From Oxalobacter paeniformigenes (GTDB lineage: Bacteria > Pseudomonadota > Gammaproteobacteria > Burkholderiales > Burkholderiaceae_D): 64,000 nucleotides of DNA. The notes under the pieces were generated by a model, which did not search any database, was not told where the DNA came from, and was given only the letters and a program-made list of their open reading frames with translations. Location: positions 1 through 64,000 of the forward strand of contig NZ_JAMKYL010000005.1 of the NCBI RefSeq assembly GCF_027158465.1. Reading direction: 5' to 3'. The position numbers and the translations under genes were made by a program. This document shows positions 33,293-43,151 of this stretch, piece by piece; positions within the stretch are counted from its first letter, which is position 1, and every line of letters begins with the position of its first letter.

Positions 33293-33871
33293 ATGCCATT
33301 GCCATCAGCAACCCCCAAACGTGTTCTGAAACACACCAGAACCATCCAGGTACAGTTTTTCTATCGGGACGACGAGTTATGGGATATCGACGCCCATTTT
33401 ACCGATGTCAAGACGCATGAACTGTTTCTTACCTCGATCGTCATTCCTGCCAAACGTCCTTTGCACAACCTGTGGATACGCCTGACGATCAATGCGCAAG
33501 GCACCGTTGTGGATGCCCATGTGGCATTCGACGATGTTCCGTTCGAAGGTTACTGCGAAAACATCCATTCACGGTACAAACAACTGATCGGGCTGAACGT
33601 TCTTCATCATTTCCGCCATGAACTTCACGACAGGTTCAAGGGAATCAACGGTTGCACCCATATGAATGAACTGGCCGAAGCCATTCCATCCGTTGCGATG
33701 CAGGTATTCGTCTTCGGCGAGGAAGAAGCGCGTGTCAAGGCAGCCTTCCAGAAAGCAGGCGAACGACCGTTCCATCTGGACCAGTGTCATTGCATGGATA
33801 CATCCGGACCGGCCGTCGAGAAATTTTATCCTGTCTGGTCCATTCACGCCGAACACGACAAACAATCGTGA
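33293..33871 (+). CDS. DUF2889-family protein
   Basis: A 192-aa soluble protein that I match to DUF2889 from its pattern: an N-terminal beta-rich part with YRDDELWDIDAHFTDVK and a C-terminal HLDQCHCMDTSGPAVEKFYP. No function is established that I know of. I used the ATG at 33293; a GTG at 33281 is also possible. It is divergent from recA and lies 65 bases upstream of xseA, with which it may be co-transcribed. Confidence 0.8.
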   Translation: MPLPSATPKRVLKHTRTIQVQFFYRDDELWDIDAHFTDVKTHELFLTSIVIPAKRPLHNLWIRLTINAQGTVVDAHVAFDDVPFEGYCENIHSRYKQLIGLNVLHHFRHELHDRFKGINGCTHMNELAEAIPSVAMQVFVFGEEEARVKAAFQKAGERPFHLDQCHCMDTSGPAVEKFYPVWSIHAEHDKQS

Positions 33872-33936
33872 CCTGTACACGGCTTGCCCCTGTACAAGCG
33901 TCTGCCGCACAGTCCGTCCCCTTCGGGAAACGTCAT

Positions 33937-35286
33937 ATGCCATCCAGCCGCATTGCTTCCTCGTCACCCGTATTAAGTGTCACCGAACTCAACGGCATCG
34001 TCGCTAATCTGCTCACGCAAAGCATTCCGCTACTGTGGATATCCGGCGAGATCTCAAACTTCACGCGAGCCGCATCCGGACACTGGTACTTCACGCTCAA
34101 GGATGACAAAGCGCAAGTCCGGGTCGTCATGTTCAGAAATCGCGCCCAACTGGCGAATTTCATACCGCGTAATGGCGACCATGTCGAAGTTCGTGCAACC
34201 GTATCGCTATACACACCCCGTGGCGACTTCCAGCTCAATGCCGAAGCCATCCGCCACGCAGGAGCAGGCAGCCTGTACGAAGCCTTTTTGCGCTTGAAAG
34301 CAAAACTGGAAGCAGAAGGACTGTTCGAGCAGAGTCGCAAACGTCCGCTTCCATTACTGGCACGTACCATCGGTATCGTCACCAGCCCGAAAGCGGCTGC
34401 CTTGCGGGATATTCTGACAACACTATACAGAAGAGCGCCGCATATTTCGGTCATTCTGTATCCTGCAGCAGTTCAGGGCGCCGACGCACCTGCAGCCATC
34501 GTACAAGCCATCGAAACAGCGTCCGAACGGGCGGAATGCGACGTATTGCTGATCTGCCGCGGGGGCGGCAGCATTGAAGATCTGTGGAGCTTCAACAACG
34601 AAAATGTCGCACGTGCCATCGCCAACTGCACGATACCGACCATTTCCGGTATCGGCCATGAAACCGATTTCACAATCGCGGATTTCGTATCCGATTTGCG
34701 TGCACCCACACCGACAGGGGCTGCCGAACTGGCTGCACGTGCGCGAGACGACTGGATGGAATGGCTGTCCACACAAGCCGGCAAACTCAAGTACGCCATG
34801 AAACGGCGTCTGGAAAAGACGATGCAGGAAACCGATTCGTTTTCGAGAAGACTGATCAGCCCATCCACCTACATCACGAGCGAACGCCTCAAATCCCAGA
34901 CACTGGCCACCCGGTTGGCTCATACCGGTACAAACACACTGGCTGCATGGCGACACGAGCTGGCGAACATGCGCACCCGACTCAAGGCACAATTGCCTGA
35001 CACCGTGCCACTGCATACCCGTCTTTCGCATCTGCAGGACTTGCTGGCACGAACGATGGCCGCACAGCTGACAAACCACCGCAAAAACATCCAGTCCCTA
35101 TCCGCACAACTCGAACTGCTCAGTCCGCAACGGACTCTCGAACGGGGCTATGCCATCATGACCGACACGGAAGGCCAAATCATCCGTTCTCCCGAACAAC
35201 TTCCCATACATGCGCCAGTATCGGTCCGTCTGGCAAGCGGAACTGCACAAATCCGAATCGAATCGGTTCAGGACGCCATCGAATAA
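33937..35286 (+). CDS. xseA: Exodeoxyribonuclease VII large subunit
   Basis: A 449-aa single-strand exonuclease subunit. The N-terminal OB fold includes LLWISGEISNFTRAASGHWYF, the catalytic domain has GIVTSPKAAALRDI, ICRGGGSIEDLWSFN and GIGHETDFTIADFVSDLRAPTP, and a long coiled-coil C-terminus follows. I used the ATG at 33937 because the frame upstream overlaps the DUF2889 gene. The small subunit gene xseB is not nearby. It converges with dgt with no clear terminator. Confidence 0.96.
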   Translation: MPSSRIASSSPVLSVTELNGIVANLLTQSIPLLWISGEISNFTRAASGHWYFTLKDDKAQVRVVMFRNRAQLANFIPRNGDHVEVRATVSLYTPRGDFQLNAEAIRHAGAGSLYEAFLRLKAKLEAEGLFEQSRKRPLPLLARTIGIVTSPKAAALRDILTTLYRRAPHISVILYPAAVQGADAPAAIVQAIETASERAECDVLLICRGGGSIEDLWSFNNENVARAIANCTIPTISGIGHETDFTIADFVSDLRAPTPTGAAELAARARDDWMEWLSTQAGKLKYAMKRRLEKTMQETDSFSRRLISPSTYITSERLKSQTLATRLAHTGTNTLAAWRHELANMRTRLKAQLPDTVPLHTRLSHLQDLLARTMAAQLTNHRKNIQSLSAQLELLSPQRTLERGYAIMTDTEGQIIRSPEQLPIHAPVSVRLASGTAQIRIESVQDAIE

Positions 35287-35291
35287 AACGA

Positions 35292-36425
35292 TCAAACCCC
35301 TTCTATTTCAAACAAAAGCCGATACTGCCGCATGGCATAGCGATCCGTCATGCCGGCAATATAGTCGGCTATTTTGCGTGCCTGCTCATATTCGTCACGA
35401 CTGGCAGAACGATATTCCGGAGCAAGCAACTGAGGTTCTTCCATAAAAATCGAGAAAAGTTTGCGCACGATACGACGTGCCTTGCTGGTCATCCGGTTGA
35501 CCTGATGATGCCGGTACAAATGCTCGAACAGAAACTGTTTCAGTATCCCGGATTCGCTTGCCATGACATCGGAAAACGCAATCAGCGGTTCGGCATCACG
35601 AACATCATCGACCGACCGTGGATCGGCATCACGTATCCGGGCCATGGACGTTTGGGTCAGATCGCAAATCAGTGCACTGATCATCCTCCGTATCGTTTCG
35701 TGAATGGCACGCCGTTCGGTAATATCCGGCATCGCCAGATGAACCTCTTTCCAGAAACGGGCAAACAACCCGACATCCATCAGCTGCTTCACTGAAAGCA
35801 ATCCGGAACGCAAGCCATCATCCACATCATGATTGTTATAGGCGATCTCGTCGGCCATATTGGCCAGCTGCGCTTCCAGCGAAGGCCGCCGGTTTTCCAG
35901 AAAACGCTGTCCCACATCGCCCAACCGCTGCGCAGTTGCCGTATCGCAATGCTTGAGAATCCCCTCACGCGTCTCATAAGTCAGGTTCAGCCCGTCAAAT
36001 GCGCCATACCGCTCCTCGAGCATATCCACGACACGCAGGCTCTGCAAATTGTGCTCGAACCCGCCATAGTTTTTCATACAGGCATTGAGCGCATCCTGAC
36101 CGGCATGACCAAACGGCGTATGTCCCAGATCATGCGCCAGCGATATGGCCTCCGTCAGATCCTCGTTCAACGACAGATTGCGCGCGACCGACCGTGCGAT
36201 TTGTGCCACTTCAATACTGTGTGTCAGGCGTGTCCGGAACAGATCGCCCTCATGATTGACGAAAACCTGCGTCTTGTATTCCAGACGTCTGAATGCGCCG
36301 GAATGTACGATCCTGTCCCGATCACGCTGATATTCGGTACGCGATATATCGGAAGGTTCCGCAAAGCGGCGCCCTCGCGAAACCGCAGGATCGCATGCAT
36401 AAACGGCCAGTTTCGGAGATCCCAT
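35292..36425 (-). CDS. dgt: Deoxyguanosinetriphosphate triphosphohydrolase-like protein
   Basis: A 377-aa HD-domain dNTP triphosphohydrolase. Metal ligands are in RLTHSIEVAQ (H69) and AHDLGHTPFGHAGQ (H98-D99), and NHDVDDGLRSG is present towards the middle. This is the shorter dGTPase type 2 class, common downstream of aroB in betaproteobacteria. It lies 20 bases after the aroK-aroB fusion on the same strand. Confidence 0.95.
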   Translation of the reverse strand: MGSPKLAVYACDPAVSRGRRFAEPSDISRTEYQRDRDRIVHSGAFRRLEYKTQVFVNHEGDLFRTRLTHSIEVAQIARSVARNLSLNEDLTEAISLAHDLGHTPFGHAGQDALNACMKNYGGFEHNLQSLRVVDMLEERYGAFDGLNLTYETREGILKHCDTATAQRLGDVGQRFLENRRPSLEAQLANMADEIAYNNHDVDDGLRSGLLSVKQLMDVGLFARFWKEVHLAMPDITERRAIHETIRRMISALICDLTQTSMARIRDADPRSVDDVRDAEPLIAFSDVMASESGILKQFLFEHLYRHHQVNRMTSKARRIVRKLFSIFMEEPQLLAPEYRSASRDEYEQARKIADYIAGMTDRYAMRQYRLLFEIEGV

Positions 36426-36445
36426 GCGGTTTCCTTTCTTTCAGA

Positions 36446-38137
36446 TCAGACACTCTCCTGGCCAGCAGCGGAACTTTCACGAAGTGTGGCACTCAGCAAA
36501 TCCATCGGCACAGGGGTCACCACTGCTTCACCCAACGTCTTGAGCAACACGAACTGGATTTCACCGCCTGCATTTTTCTTGTCGACCTGCATCAATCCGA
36601 TCCAGCGTTCCGTTCCCAGCGCAGGCGACACGACCGGCAAACCCGCTTTTTCCACCAATGCACGGATCCGGTCCCGCAAAGTCGCGTCCAGCCAGCCCAT
36701 GCGACATGACAGATCTGCCGCCATCACCATGCCGCAACCTACCGCCTCGCCATGTAGCCATTCCCCATACCCCAGTCCTGCCTCTATCGCATGTCCGAAA
36801 GTATGTCCGAAATTCAGTATCGCCCTCAATCCCGTACTTTCACGCTCATCCTGACGCACGATATCGGCCTTGATCTCGCACGAACGACGAATGGCATAAG
36901 CCAGCGCATCCCTGTCGCGTGCCAGCAAGTTGCCGATATGGTCTTCCAGCCATTCGAAAAACGGCATGTCGATAATTGCGCCATACTTGATCACTTCCGC
37001 CAGCCCGGCGACCAGTTCACGATCCGGCAACGTATCCAGTGTTTTGGTATCGGCAATCACTGCCTCGGGCTGGTAAAACGCCCCGATCATGTTTTTGCCG
37101 AGCGGATGATTGATTCCCGTCTTGCCGCCCACCGACGAATCCACTTCGGCCAACAACGTCGTCGGCACCTGTACGAAAGGCACCCCTCGCATGAAACTTG
37201 CCGCTGCATATCCCGTCATGTCGCCGATCACACCGCCACCCAGTGCCACCAGCGTCGTCTTCCGGTCGCATTTGTGCTCCATCAGAAAATCGAATATTTT
37301 CATCAGGCTGGTCCAGTTTTTCTCCTTTTCGCCATCTGGCAAAACAAGCGACTGTACCGTTTTGCCAGCCGCTTCGAGCGAACGAGTCAATGTTTCCAGA
37401 TAAAGCGGCGCAACGACTGTATTGGTGATGATGACGATGCGCTTGCCGGAAATCAGCCTGCCCAGCAAAGCCGTGTCCGTCAGCAGGTCGGCGCCGATTT
37501 CGATCGGATAACTGCGTTCGCCGAGATCGACTTCAAGATGAGTATCGCTGTTTTTCATGATCGTTTGTACTTTCTTCGTGCGGTTCGCAGGTTGTTTTTT
37601 CTGTTTTCGGGCAGTCTGGCCTTTCTGGTAATTCGCCAGCTGGGCCATAATCGACTGCACCATGGCATGAACATTGGGCCTGCCTGTATCCACGATAATA
37701 TCGGCCACCTCACGATACAGGGGATCGCGCTGTCTTGCCAATTCTTCCAGTTTTTCTTTCCGGTTTTCGGTTTGCAACAACGGACGGCTTTTATCATGCA
37801 TGGTCCGTTGCAAAATATTATTCACACTGGCACGCAGATAAATAACCGTTCCTCTGGCCTTCAGGTGTTTCCTGTTTTCCGGATGAATCACCGCACCGCC
37901 ACCTGTCGCCAGCACCACTCCGGAACGTCCGGTCAAATCCCTGATCGTTTCGACTTCACGGCGCCGGAAACTTTCTTCCCCCTCGATTTCGAAAATCCAT
38001 GAAATCGTGGCGCCGGTACGCGCCTCGATCTCGTGATCCGAATCCACAAATCTCATACCCAGCCTTTTTGCCAGGAGACGACCGACGGTCGTCTTGCCAG
38101 CACCCATCAGGCCGACAAGAAAAATATTCTGTTGCAT
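36446..38137 (-). CDS. aroKB: Bifunctional shikimate kinase / 3-dehydroquinate synthase (AroK-AroB fusion)
   Basis: A single 563-aa frame encodes two shikimate-pathway enzymes. Residues 1-170 are shikimate kinase: P-loop GLMGAGKTT (9-17), the DSD region near 32-34, ATGGGAV (77-83) and the SRPLL lid (117-121). Residues 194-563 are 3-dehydroquinate synthase: GGGVIGDMTGY (300-310), EVDSSVGGKTGIN (331-343), and metal-binding HTFGHAIE and LHGEAVG. A lysine-rich linker (about 171-193) joins them. The two genes are usually separate neighbours. An internal ATG (37558) has a weak GAAGAAAG ribosome-binding site and could yield free AroB. Confidence 0.93.
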   Translation of the reverse strand: MQQNIFLVGLMGAGKTTVGRLLAKRLGMRFVDSDHEIEARTGATISWIFEIEGEESFRRREVETIRDLTGRSGVVLATGGGAVIHPENRKHLKARGTVIYLRASVNNILQRTMHDKSRPLLQTENRKEKLEELARQRDPLYREVADIIVDTGRPNVHAMVQSIMAQLANYQKGQTARKQKKQPANRTKKVQTIMKNSDTHLEVDLGERSYPIEIGADLLTDTALLGRLISGKRIVIITNTVVAPLYLETLTRSLEAAGKTVQSLVLPDGEKEKNWTSLMKIFDFLMEHKCDRKTTLVALGGGVIGDMTGYAAASFMRGVPFVQVPTTLLAEVDSSVGGKTGINHPLGKNMIGAFYQPEAVIADTKTLDTLPDRELVAGLAEVIKYGAIIDMPFFEWLEDHIGNLLARDRDALAYAIRRSCEIKADIVRQDERESTGLRAILNFGHTFGHAIEAGLGYGEWLHGEAVGCGMVMAADLSCRMGWLDATLRDRIRALVEKAGLPVVSPALGTERWIGLMQVDKKNAGGEIQFVLLKTLGEAVVTPVPMDLLSATLRESSAAGQESV

Positions 38138-38277
38138 AAAAAAATAACTATCGTTTCCGTATTGCCGAATATATCAGATATATCCCCTCGCAATCGCAAT
38201 TCTTTTGCAGGCTCACACATACATCCTGAAACAGTTACTTACATATTTAAGTGCTAATATTGCGTGTTTAATGGATA

Positions 38278-40668
38278 ATGCGCGTATTGTCTTTTTTGCT
38301 GAATAGCATGTTTAACAAGAATCAGAACAACGAACAGCCTCCCTCTTCCGGAACGCGAATAAGCAGATCGTTTCTTGTACGTATTCTGATCCGTTGCGCG
38401 ATACTGGGCGCCTGCGCGATACTCGCCGGTGCACTCGTTGTCATACTGGCCATGACGCTGATCTATCCGAAACTGCCACCGATGGACCAGCTCACTGACT
38501 ATCACCCGAAAATGCCCTTGCGCATTTATACAGCGGACCGCGTCCTGATCGGCGAATTCGGTGAAGAACGACGCAGTCTGGTTCGCATCAACCAGATTCC
38601 CGATGTCATGAAAAAAGCCGTCCTCGCCATCGAGGATGACCGTTTCTACCAGCATGGTGGTGTCGATTACATCGGCATTTTGCGCGCGGCGCTTCACAAT
38701 CTGGTCAGCAGAAACAGACAGGGTGCATCGACCATCACCCAGCAAGTCGCACGCAACTTCTTTTTGACCAGCGAGCAGACATTCAAACGGAAACTCTACG
38801 AAGTCCTCCTGGCATGGAAAATCGAGCAAACGCTGACCAAAGACCAGATTCTAGAAATCTATCTGAACCAGATCTATCTGGGGCAACGTGCTTTCGGCTT
38901 CGCATCGGCCGCACAAGTTTATTTCGGCAAACCTTTGCAAGACATCACCATCGCAGAGGCAGCCATGCTCGCCGGATTGCCGAAGGCGCCTTCTGCCAAC
39001 AACCCGATCACCAACCCGACCCGGGCCAGACAGCGCCAGCTCTATATCCTGCTCCGCATGAAACAACTCGGCTATATCACGGAACAGGAATACGAAAATG
39101 CCAAAAACGAAGCGATCAAAGTCAAAACAAGCCGCAACGAATTCAATATTCACGCACAATATGTCGCAGAACTCGTGCGCATGATGATTTATGACCAGTA
39201 CAAGGACGAAACCTACACCCGCGGCCTGAACGTCTATACCACCATTACACAAAAAGACCAGGAAGCCGCCTACCATGCCGTCCGGCGCGGCGCGATGGAT
39301 TATGACAAGCGGCACGGTTATCGTGGCCCTGAAGGATACATGGAAATACCGTCAGACCCCGATGCCATCGACGATGCCATCGAGGATGAACTCGCACGTT
39401 ACCCAGACAGTGACGGCATACTGAGTGCGGTGGTGCTGGATGCATCCGGCGATGTCGTTCATGCAGTTCTTTCGTCTGGCAAAACCGTCACCATCACAGG
39501 CAAGGGACTCGCTTTTGCCGCGTCGCGTCTGGGCCAGAATGCAAGCGGCAACGGCCAGATTCGGCGCGGTGCCATCATACGCGTCATGCAGGATGCAGCA
39601 AACAACTGGAGCATCGTGCAAATGCCGCAGATCGAGGCTGCCTTTGTATCGCTTGATCCGAACGACGGTGCCATCCGCTCCCTGATCGGCGGATTCGATT
39701 TCACACAGAAAAAGTTCAACCATGTCACACAGGCATGGCGTCAGCCGGGCTCGTCTTTCAAACCTTTCATTTATTCCGCTTCCCTTGACAAGGGATTGGC
39801 GCCGGCCAGCATCATCAACGATGCCCCCATGTCGTTTACCGGCCAACCTGGAGGCCAGATATGGAAGCCGAAAAACTTCGATTCGAGATATGAAGGCCCC
39901 ATGACCATGCGTCGCGGATTGATGAAATCGAAAAACATGATTTCGATTCACATCCTCAACCAGATCGGTGCACAATACGGACAGGAATACATCACCCGTT
40001 TCGGCTTCGATCCAGATAAAAACCCGCCCTATCTGACACTGGCACTCGGTGCAGGTTCCGTAACACCGCTACAAATGGCAAGCGCTTACTCCGTTTTCGC
40101 GAATGGTGGCTACCGTATCAAGCCTTACATCATTTCGTACATCACCGACGCCGACGGCAAAACACTTGCACAAGCGAATCCTGACAAGGCGGGCGATGAA
40201 AACAACCGCGTTATCGACGCACGTAACGCATTCATCATGGATACACTGCTCAAGGATGTCGTCAGGGGCGGGACTGCCGCCAGAGCCAATTCACTGAACC
40301 GTCCCGACCTGGCCGGAAAAACCGGTACGACAAACGACTCCTACGATGCATGGTTTGCCGGTTATCATCCCCGTCTCGTTGCAGTGGCATGGCTGGGATT
40401 CGACCAGCCGCGCAACATGGGCGGACGAGAAACTGGCAGCGGTCTTGCACTGCCTGTTTGGATCAACTACATGCAAAAAGCGCTTTCCGGGATGCCTGTT
40501 GAAATAAAGTCACCTCCCCCAGGTGTGATTTTTGAAAACGGCGATTACTATTATGCCGAATATCCTCCGGGCAAAATCGTCACCAATATCGGCGTCGGCC
40601 AGAAAGATTATGAAAGAATCTATGAATCGGAAAACAACCATGTCATGGATGAAATCTTCGCCGACTGA
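38278..40668 (+). CDS. mrcA: Penicillin-binding protein 1A (class A, bifunctional)
   Basis: A 796-aa peptidoglycan synthase. The N-terminal membrane anchor is at about 35-62. The glycosyltransferase domain has the catalytic Glu in AIEDDRFYQHGGVD (E119) and GASTITQQ (149-156). The transpeptidase domain has SSFK (492-495), SKN (551-553) and KTGT (681-684). An ATG at 38308 (MFNKNQNN) is an alternative start. It is divergent from aroKB; the pil genes commonly found between them elsewhere are absent here. Confidence 0.97.
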   Translation: MRVLSFLLNSMFNKNQNNEQPPSSGTRISRSFLVRILIRCAILGACAILAGALVVILAMTLIYPKLPPMDQLTDYHPKMPLRIYTADRVLIGEFGEERRSLVRINQIPDVMKKAVLAIEDDRFYQHGGVDYIGILRAALHNLVSRNRQGASTITQQVARNFFLTSEQTFKRKLYEVLLAWKIEQTLTKDQILEIYLNQIYLGQRAFGFASAAQVYFGKPLQDITIAEAAMLAGLPKAPSANNPITNPTRARQRQLYILLRMKQLGYITEQEYENAKNEAIKVKTSRNEFNIHAQYVAELVRMMIYDQYKDETYTRGLNVYTTITQKDQEAAYHAVRRGAMDYDKRHGYRGPEGYMEIPSDPDAIDDAIEDELARYPDSDGILSAVVLDASGDVVHAVLSSGKTVTITGKGLAFAASRLGQNASGNGQIRRGAIIRVMQDAANNWSIVQMPQIEAAFVSLDPNDGAIRSLIGGFDFTQKKFNHVTQAWRQPGSSFKPFIYSASLDKGLAPASIINDAPMSFTGQPGGQIWKPKNFDSRYEGPMTMRRGLMKSKNMISIHILNQIGAQYGQEYITRFGFDPDKNPPYLTLALGAGSVTPLQMASAYSVFANGGYRIKPYIISYITDADGKTLAQANPDKAGDENNRVIDARNAFIMDTLLKDVVRGGTAARANSLNRPDLAGKTGTTNDSYDAWFAGYHPRLVAVAWLGFDQPRNMGGRETGSGLALPVWINYMQKALSGMPVEIKSPPPGVIFENGDYYYAEYPPGKIVTNIGVGQKDYERIYESENNHVMDEIFAD

Positions 40669-40683
40669 TATACGGCCACACAC

Positions 40684-40699
40684 CATGACATTGGTCATG
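40684..40699 (+). repeat. Short hairpin after mrcA
   Basis: CATGAC (40684-40689) and GTCATG (40694-40699) with loop ATTG, 16 bases past the mrcA stop. There is no T run, so it is at most a weak terminator or mRNA-end hairpin. Confidence 0.4.
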
Positions 40700-40767
40700 C
40701 CCTGCCGGTTCACGTGTTACACTGCGCATTGAGCCGTTCATGCGCCCTTTTGAATCAACTGGACAAA

Positions 40768-40995
40768 ATGATATTTTTCAGACAACTCCGATGGCTTGTT
40801 ACCTTGCTGTTTGCCGGATGCCTCTGTGCCGGTCTAGGTGCCTGCGGGCAAAAAGGTGCGCTGATTCTGCCGCCTACCGATACGACACCCAAACCTGTCA
40901 CTCCGCAAACATTCCCTGAACCGGAAACCGAGGAACCTGAATCGGAAAGAGCGCCTTTGGGCATTCTTCCAGGCAGTTTGCCGACACTACCGTAA
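40768..40995 (+). CDS. lptM: LptM-like lipoprotein (LPS translocon maturation)
   Basis: A 75-aa lipoprotein. A signal peptide (about 1-25) ends in the lipobox LGAC, with Cys26 as the lipidation site, followed by GQKGALILPP, which matches the CGxKGPLYxP hallmark of LptM/YifL. In E. coli LptM binds and matures the LptDE LPS translocon. The proline/glutamate-rich tail is probably disordered. It precedes lysA by 5 bases, the conserved lptM-lysA arrangement, so co-transcription is likely. Confidence 0.88.
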   Translation: MIFFRQLRWLVTLLFAGCLCAGLGACGQKGALILPPTDTTPKPVTPQTFPEPETEEPESERAPLGILPGSLPTLP

Positions 40996-41000
40996 CCATC

Positions 41001-42293
41001 ATGAAAACCGATACGCATTTTTATTATCAAAACGATATCCTGACCGTTGACGGCGTACGCCTTGATGAACTGGCTGCGCAATACGGTACGCCGCTTTACG
41101 TCTATTCCAAAGCTGCCTTTACCGACCATTACCGCCAATATGCCGACGCATGCCACGCACACCATTCGGATGAAATCGGTTCACTGGTCTGTTATTCGGT
41201 CAAATCCAATTCCAACATCGCCATCCTCAATATTCTCGGACAGGAAGGTGCAGGCTTCGATATCGTATCCGGCGGTGAACTCCTTCGTGTCGTCGCAGCC
41301 GGTGGCGATCCCGGCAAAGTCATCTTCTCAGGTGTGGGCAAAACTGCCGCGGAAATCCGCCTTGCACTGGAACATGACATTCTCTGCTTCAATATCGAAT
41401 CGCTGGCAGAATTGAAACGCATCAACCGGATTGCCTCCGAAATGGGCAAGACCGCCCGCGTATCCTTCCGTGTCAATCCTAACGTAGACCCCAAAACACA
41501 CCCGTACATATCGACCGGGCTGAAAGAAAACAAATTCGGCATACCGTATGAGGAAGCACTGGACAGTTACCTGACCGCTGCCAAAATGCCGCATATCGCG
41601 ATCACAGGCATTGATTGCCATATCGGCTCCCAGCTGCTTGACGACGCACCGCTGCTCGAAGCGCTGGACAAACTGACCGATTTGTTCGACCGTCTTGCAC
41701 AACATGGTATCGAACTGCATCACATCGATATCGGCGGTGGTATCGGCATCACTTATGACAGTGAACGTCCTGTCCCTGTTGCGGACTATATCGACCGTGT
41801 TTTTCATCGTATCTCGGCCTGGAAGAAAGCCAGATATCCCGGTATGCCTTTCACCATGGTGTTTGAACCAGGCCGTTCCATTTCAGGTAATGCGGGCATC
41901 CTGCTTACAGAAGTCCAATACCTGAAAACCAATGCGGAAAAACATTTCGCTATCGTCGATGGTGCAATGAACGATCTGATGCGTCCTTCACTCTACGAAG
42001 CATGGCATGGTGTCTTGCCTGTCACGCAACGCTCCGGCAAAACCACCTCATACGATATCGTCGGTCCGATTTGTGAATCAGGCGACTGGCTGGCCAGACA
42101 GCGTGAACTGGCCATTGAGGAAGGCGACTTGTTGGCGATCATGAGTGCCGGCGCCTATGGCATGGCCATGTCTTCCAACTACAATTCGCGTGGCCGCGCA
42201 GCTGAAATTCTTGTCGCGAACGGGAAAATCCATCTGATACGCAGACGTGAACGTACAGAAGAACTTTTTGCACTGGAAACCGTCGTATCCTGA
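41001..42293 (+). CDS. lysA: Diaminopimelate decarboxylase
   Basis: Converts meso-diaminopimelate to lysine. A 430-aa fold-type III PLP enzyme. The PLP lysine is K68 in CYSVKSNSN (family YAVKANxN), DIGGGIGI is the glycine-rich phosphate-binding motif, and CESGD (358-362) supplies the partner active-site cysteine. It starts 5 bases after lptM. Confidence 0.97.
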   Translation: MKTDTHFYYQNDILTVDGVRLDELAAQYGTPLYVYSKAAFTDHYRQYADACHAHHSDEIGSLVCYSVKSNSNIAILNILGQEGAGFDIVSGGELLRVVAAGGDPGKVIFSGVGKTAAEIRLALEHDILCFNIESLAELKRINRIASEMGKTARVSFRVNPNVDPKTHPYISTGLKENKFGIPYEEALDSYLTAAKMPHIAITGIDCHIGSQLLDDAPLLEALDKLTDLFDRLAQHGIELHHIDIGGGIGITYDSERPVPVADYIDRVFHRISAWKKARYPGMPFTMVFEPGRSISGNAGILLTEVQYLKTNAEKHFAIVDGAMNDLMRPSLYEAWHGVLPVTQRSGKTTSYDIVGPICESGDWLARQRELAIEEGDLLAIMSAGAYGMAMSSNYNSRGRAAEILVANGKIHLIRRRERTEELFALETVVS

Positions 42294-42345
42294 ACTGTCT
42301 TACTACCCCGCGGGACATTCCCGGTCCCGCATAACCGGAGTCATC

Positions 42346-43011
42346 ATGTCAAAACTGTGGCAAGCGCGCTTTTTCAAAACGGCAAACCATTTGCGCGATT
42401 TGCCTCGCCTTGACGTACCGGAAATTGCCTTTGTCGGTCGCTCCAACGCGGGAAAATCCTCCGCCATCAATACCTTGTGCAACCAGAAAGGACTGGCTTT
42501 CGCTTCAAGAACACCCGGGCGAACCCAGCATATCAATTTTTTCTCCGTCGGTGGCGGCCACGTGGCGCAACATCGCCATGATCCGGTCAATCCTCGTGAA
42601 ATTGAATTGTTTCTGGTCGATCTTCCGGGCTACGGTTATGCACAGGTCTCGGGTGCGGCAAAAAATCACTGGCAAAAACTGCTTGGCGACTACCTGATGA
42701 CACGTGAGCAACTCAAGGGACTGGTACTTGTAATGGATGCACGTCACCCATTCCAGCCGCTCGACATCGAATTGCTCGAATGGTTCGCGCCGACCGGAAA
42801 ACCTGTTCACTGTCTGTTGACAAAATCCGACAAGCTAAACCGCAGCGAGTCTTCCAATGCCCTGAAACAGGTCAATACCATTCTCGCAAGCTATGTTGAT
42901 GAAAAAGGCGTTCCTTTTCCGTTTTCGGCGCAGCTTTTCTCTTCCTTGAAACGCAGCGGACTGGAAAAAGCCACTAGCAGCATTCTGGGTCTCGCGTCCG
43001 CTTCTTCATGA
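42346..43011 (+). CDS. engB: Ribosome biogenesis GTP-binding protein EngB (YihA/YsxC)
   Basis: A 221-aa TRAFAC-class GTPase needed for 50S subunit assembly. G1 is GRSNAGKSS (31-39), DLPGYGYA is G3, and TKSDK is G4. I used the ATG at 42346 with a CCGGAG ribosome-binding site; the upstream frame overlaps lysA. A longer-than-usual insertion (VGGGHVAQHRHDP...) precedes the G3 strand. Confidence 0.96.
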   Translation: MSKLWQARFFKTANHLRDLPRLDVPEIAFVGRSNAGKSSAINTLCNQKGLAFASRTPGRTQHINFFSVGGGHVAQHRHDPVNPREIELFLVDLPGYGYAQVSGAAKNHWQKLLGDYLMTREQLKGLVLVMDARHPFQPLDIELLEWFAPTGKPVHCLLTKSDKLNRSESSNALKQVNTILASYVDEKGVPFPFSAQLFSSLKRSGLEKATSSILGLASASS

Positions 43012-43151
43012 CCGGCCCGCCATTCACGTCCCGGATTTTACGATTTCTCTCATGCACGTTTTTTACAGAAATTTGCAGCTCTGTTTCGTTATCATGTCTG
43101 CATAAAAACATCTTGCAAGATACCATTCCACGTTACAGCAGGCACCTTCAG

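Noticed and set aside
38249..38257. AAGTGCTAA half-site resembling CIRCE upstream of mrcA
   Set aside because: The opposite arm (TTAGCACTC) is absent; only about three of nine bases match.
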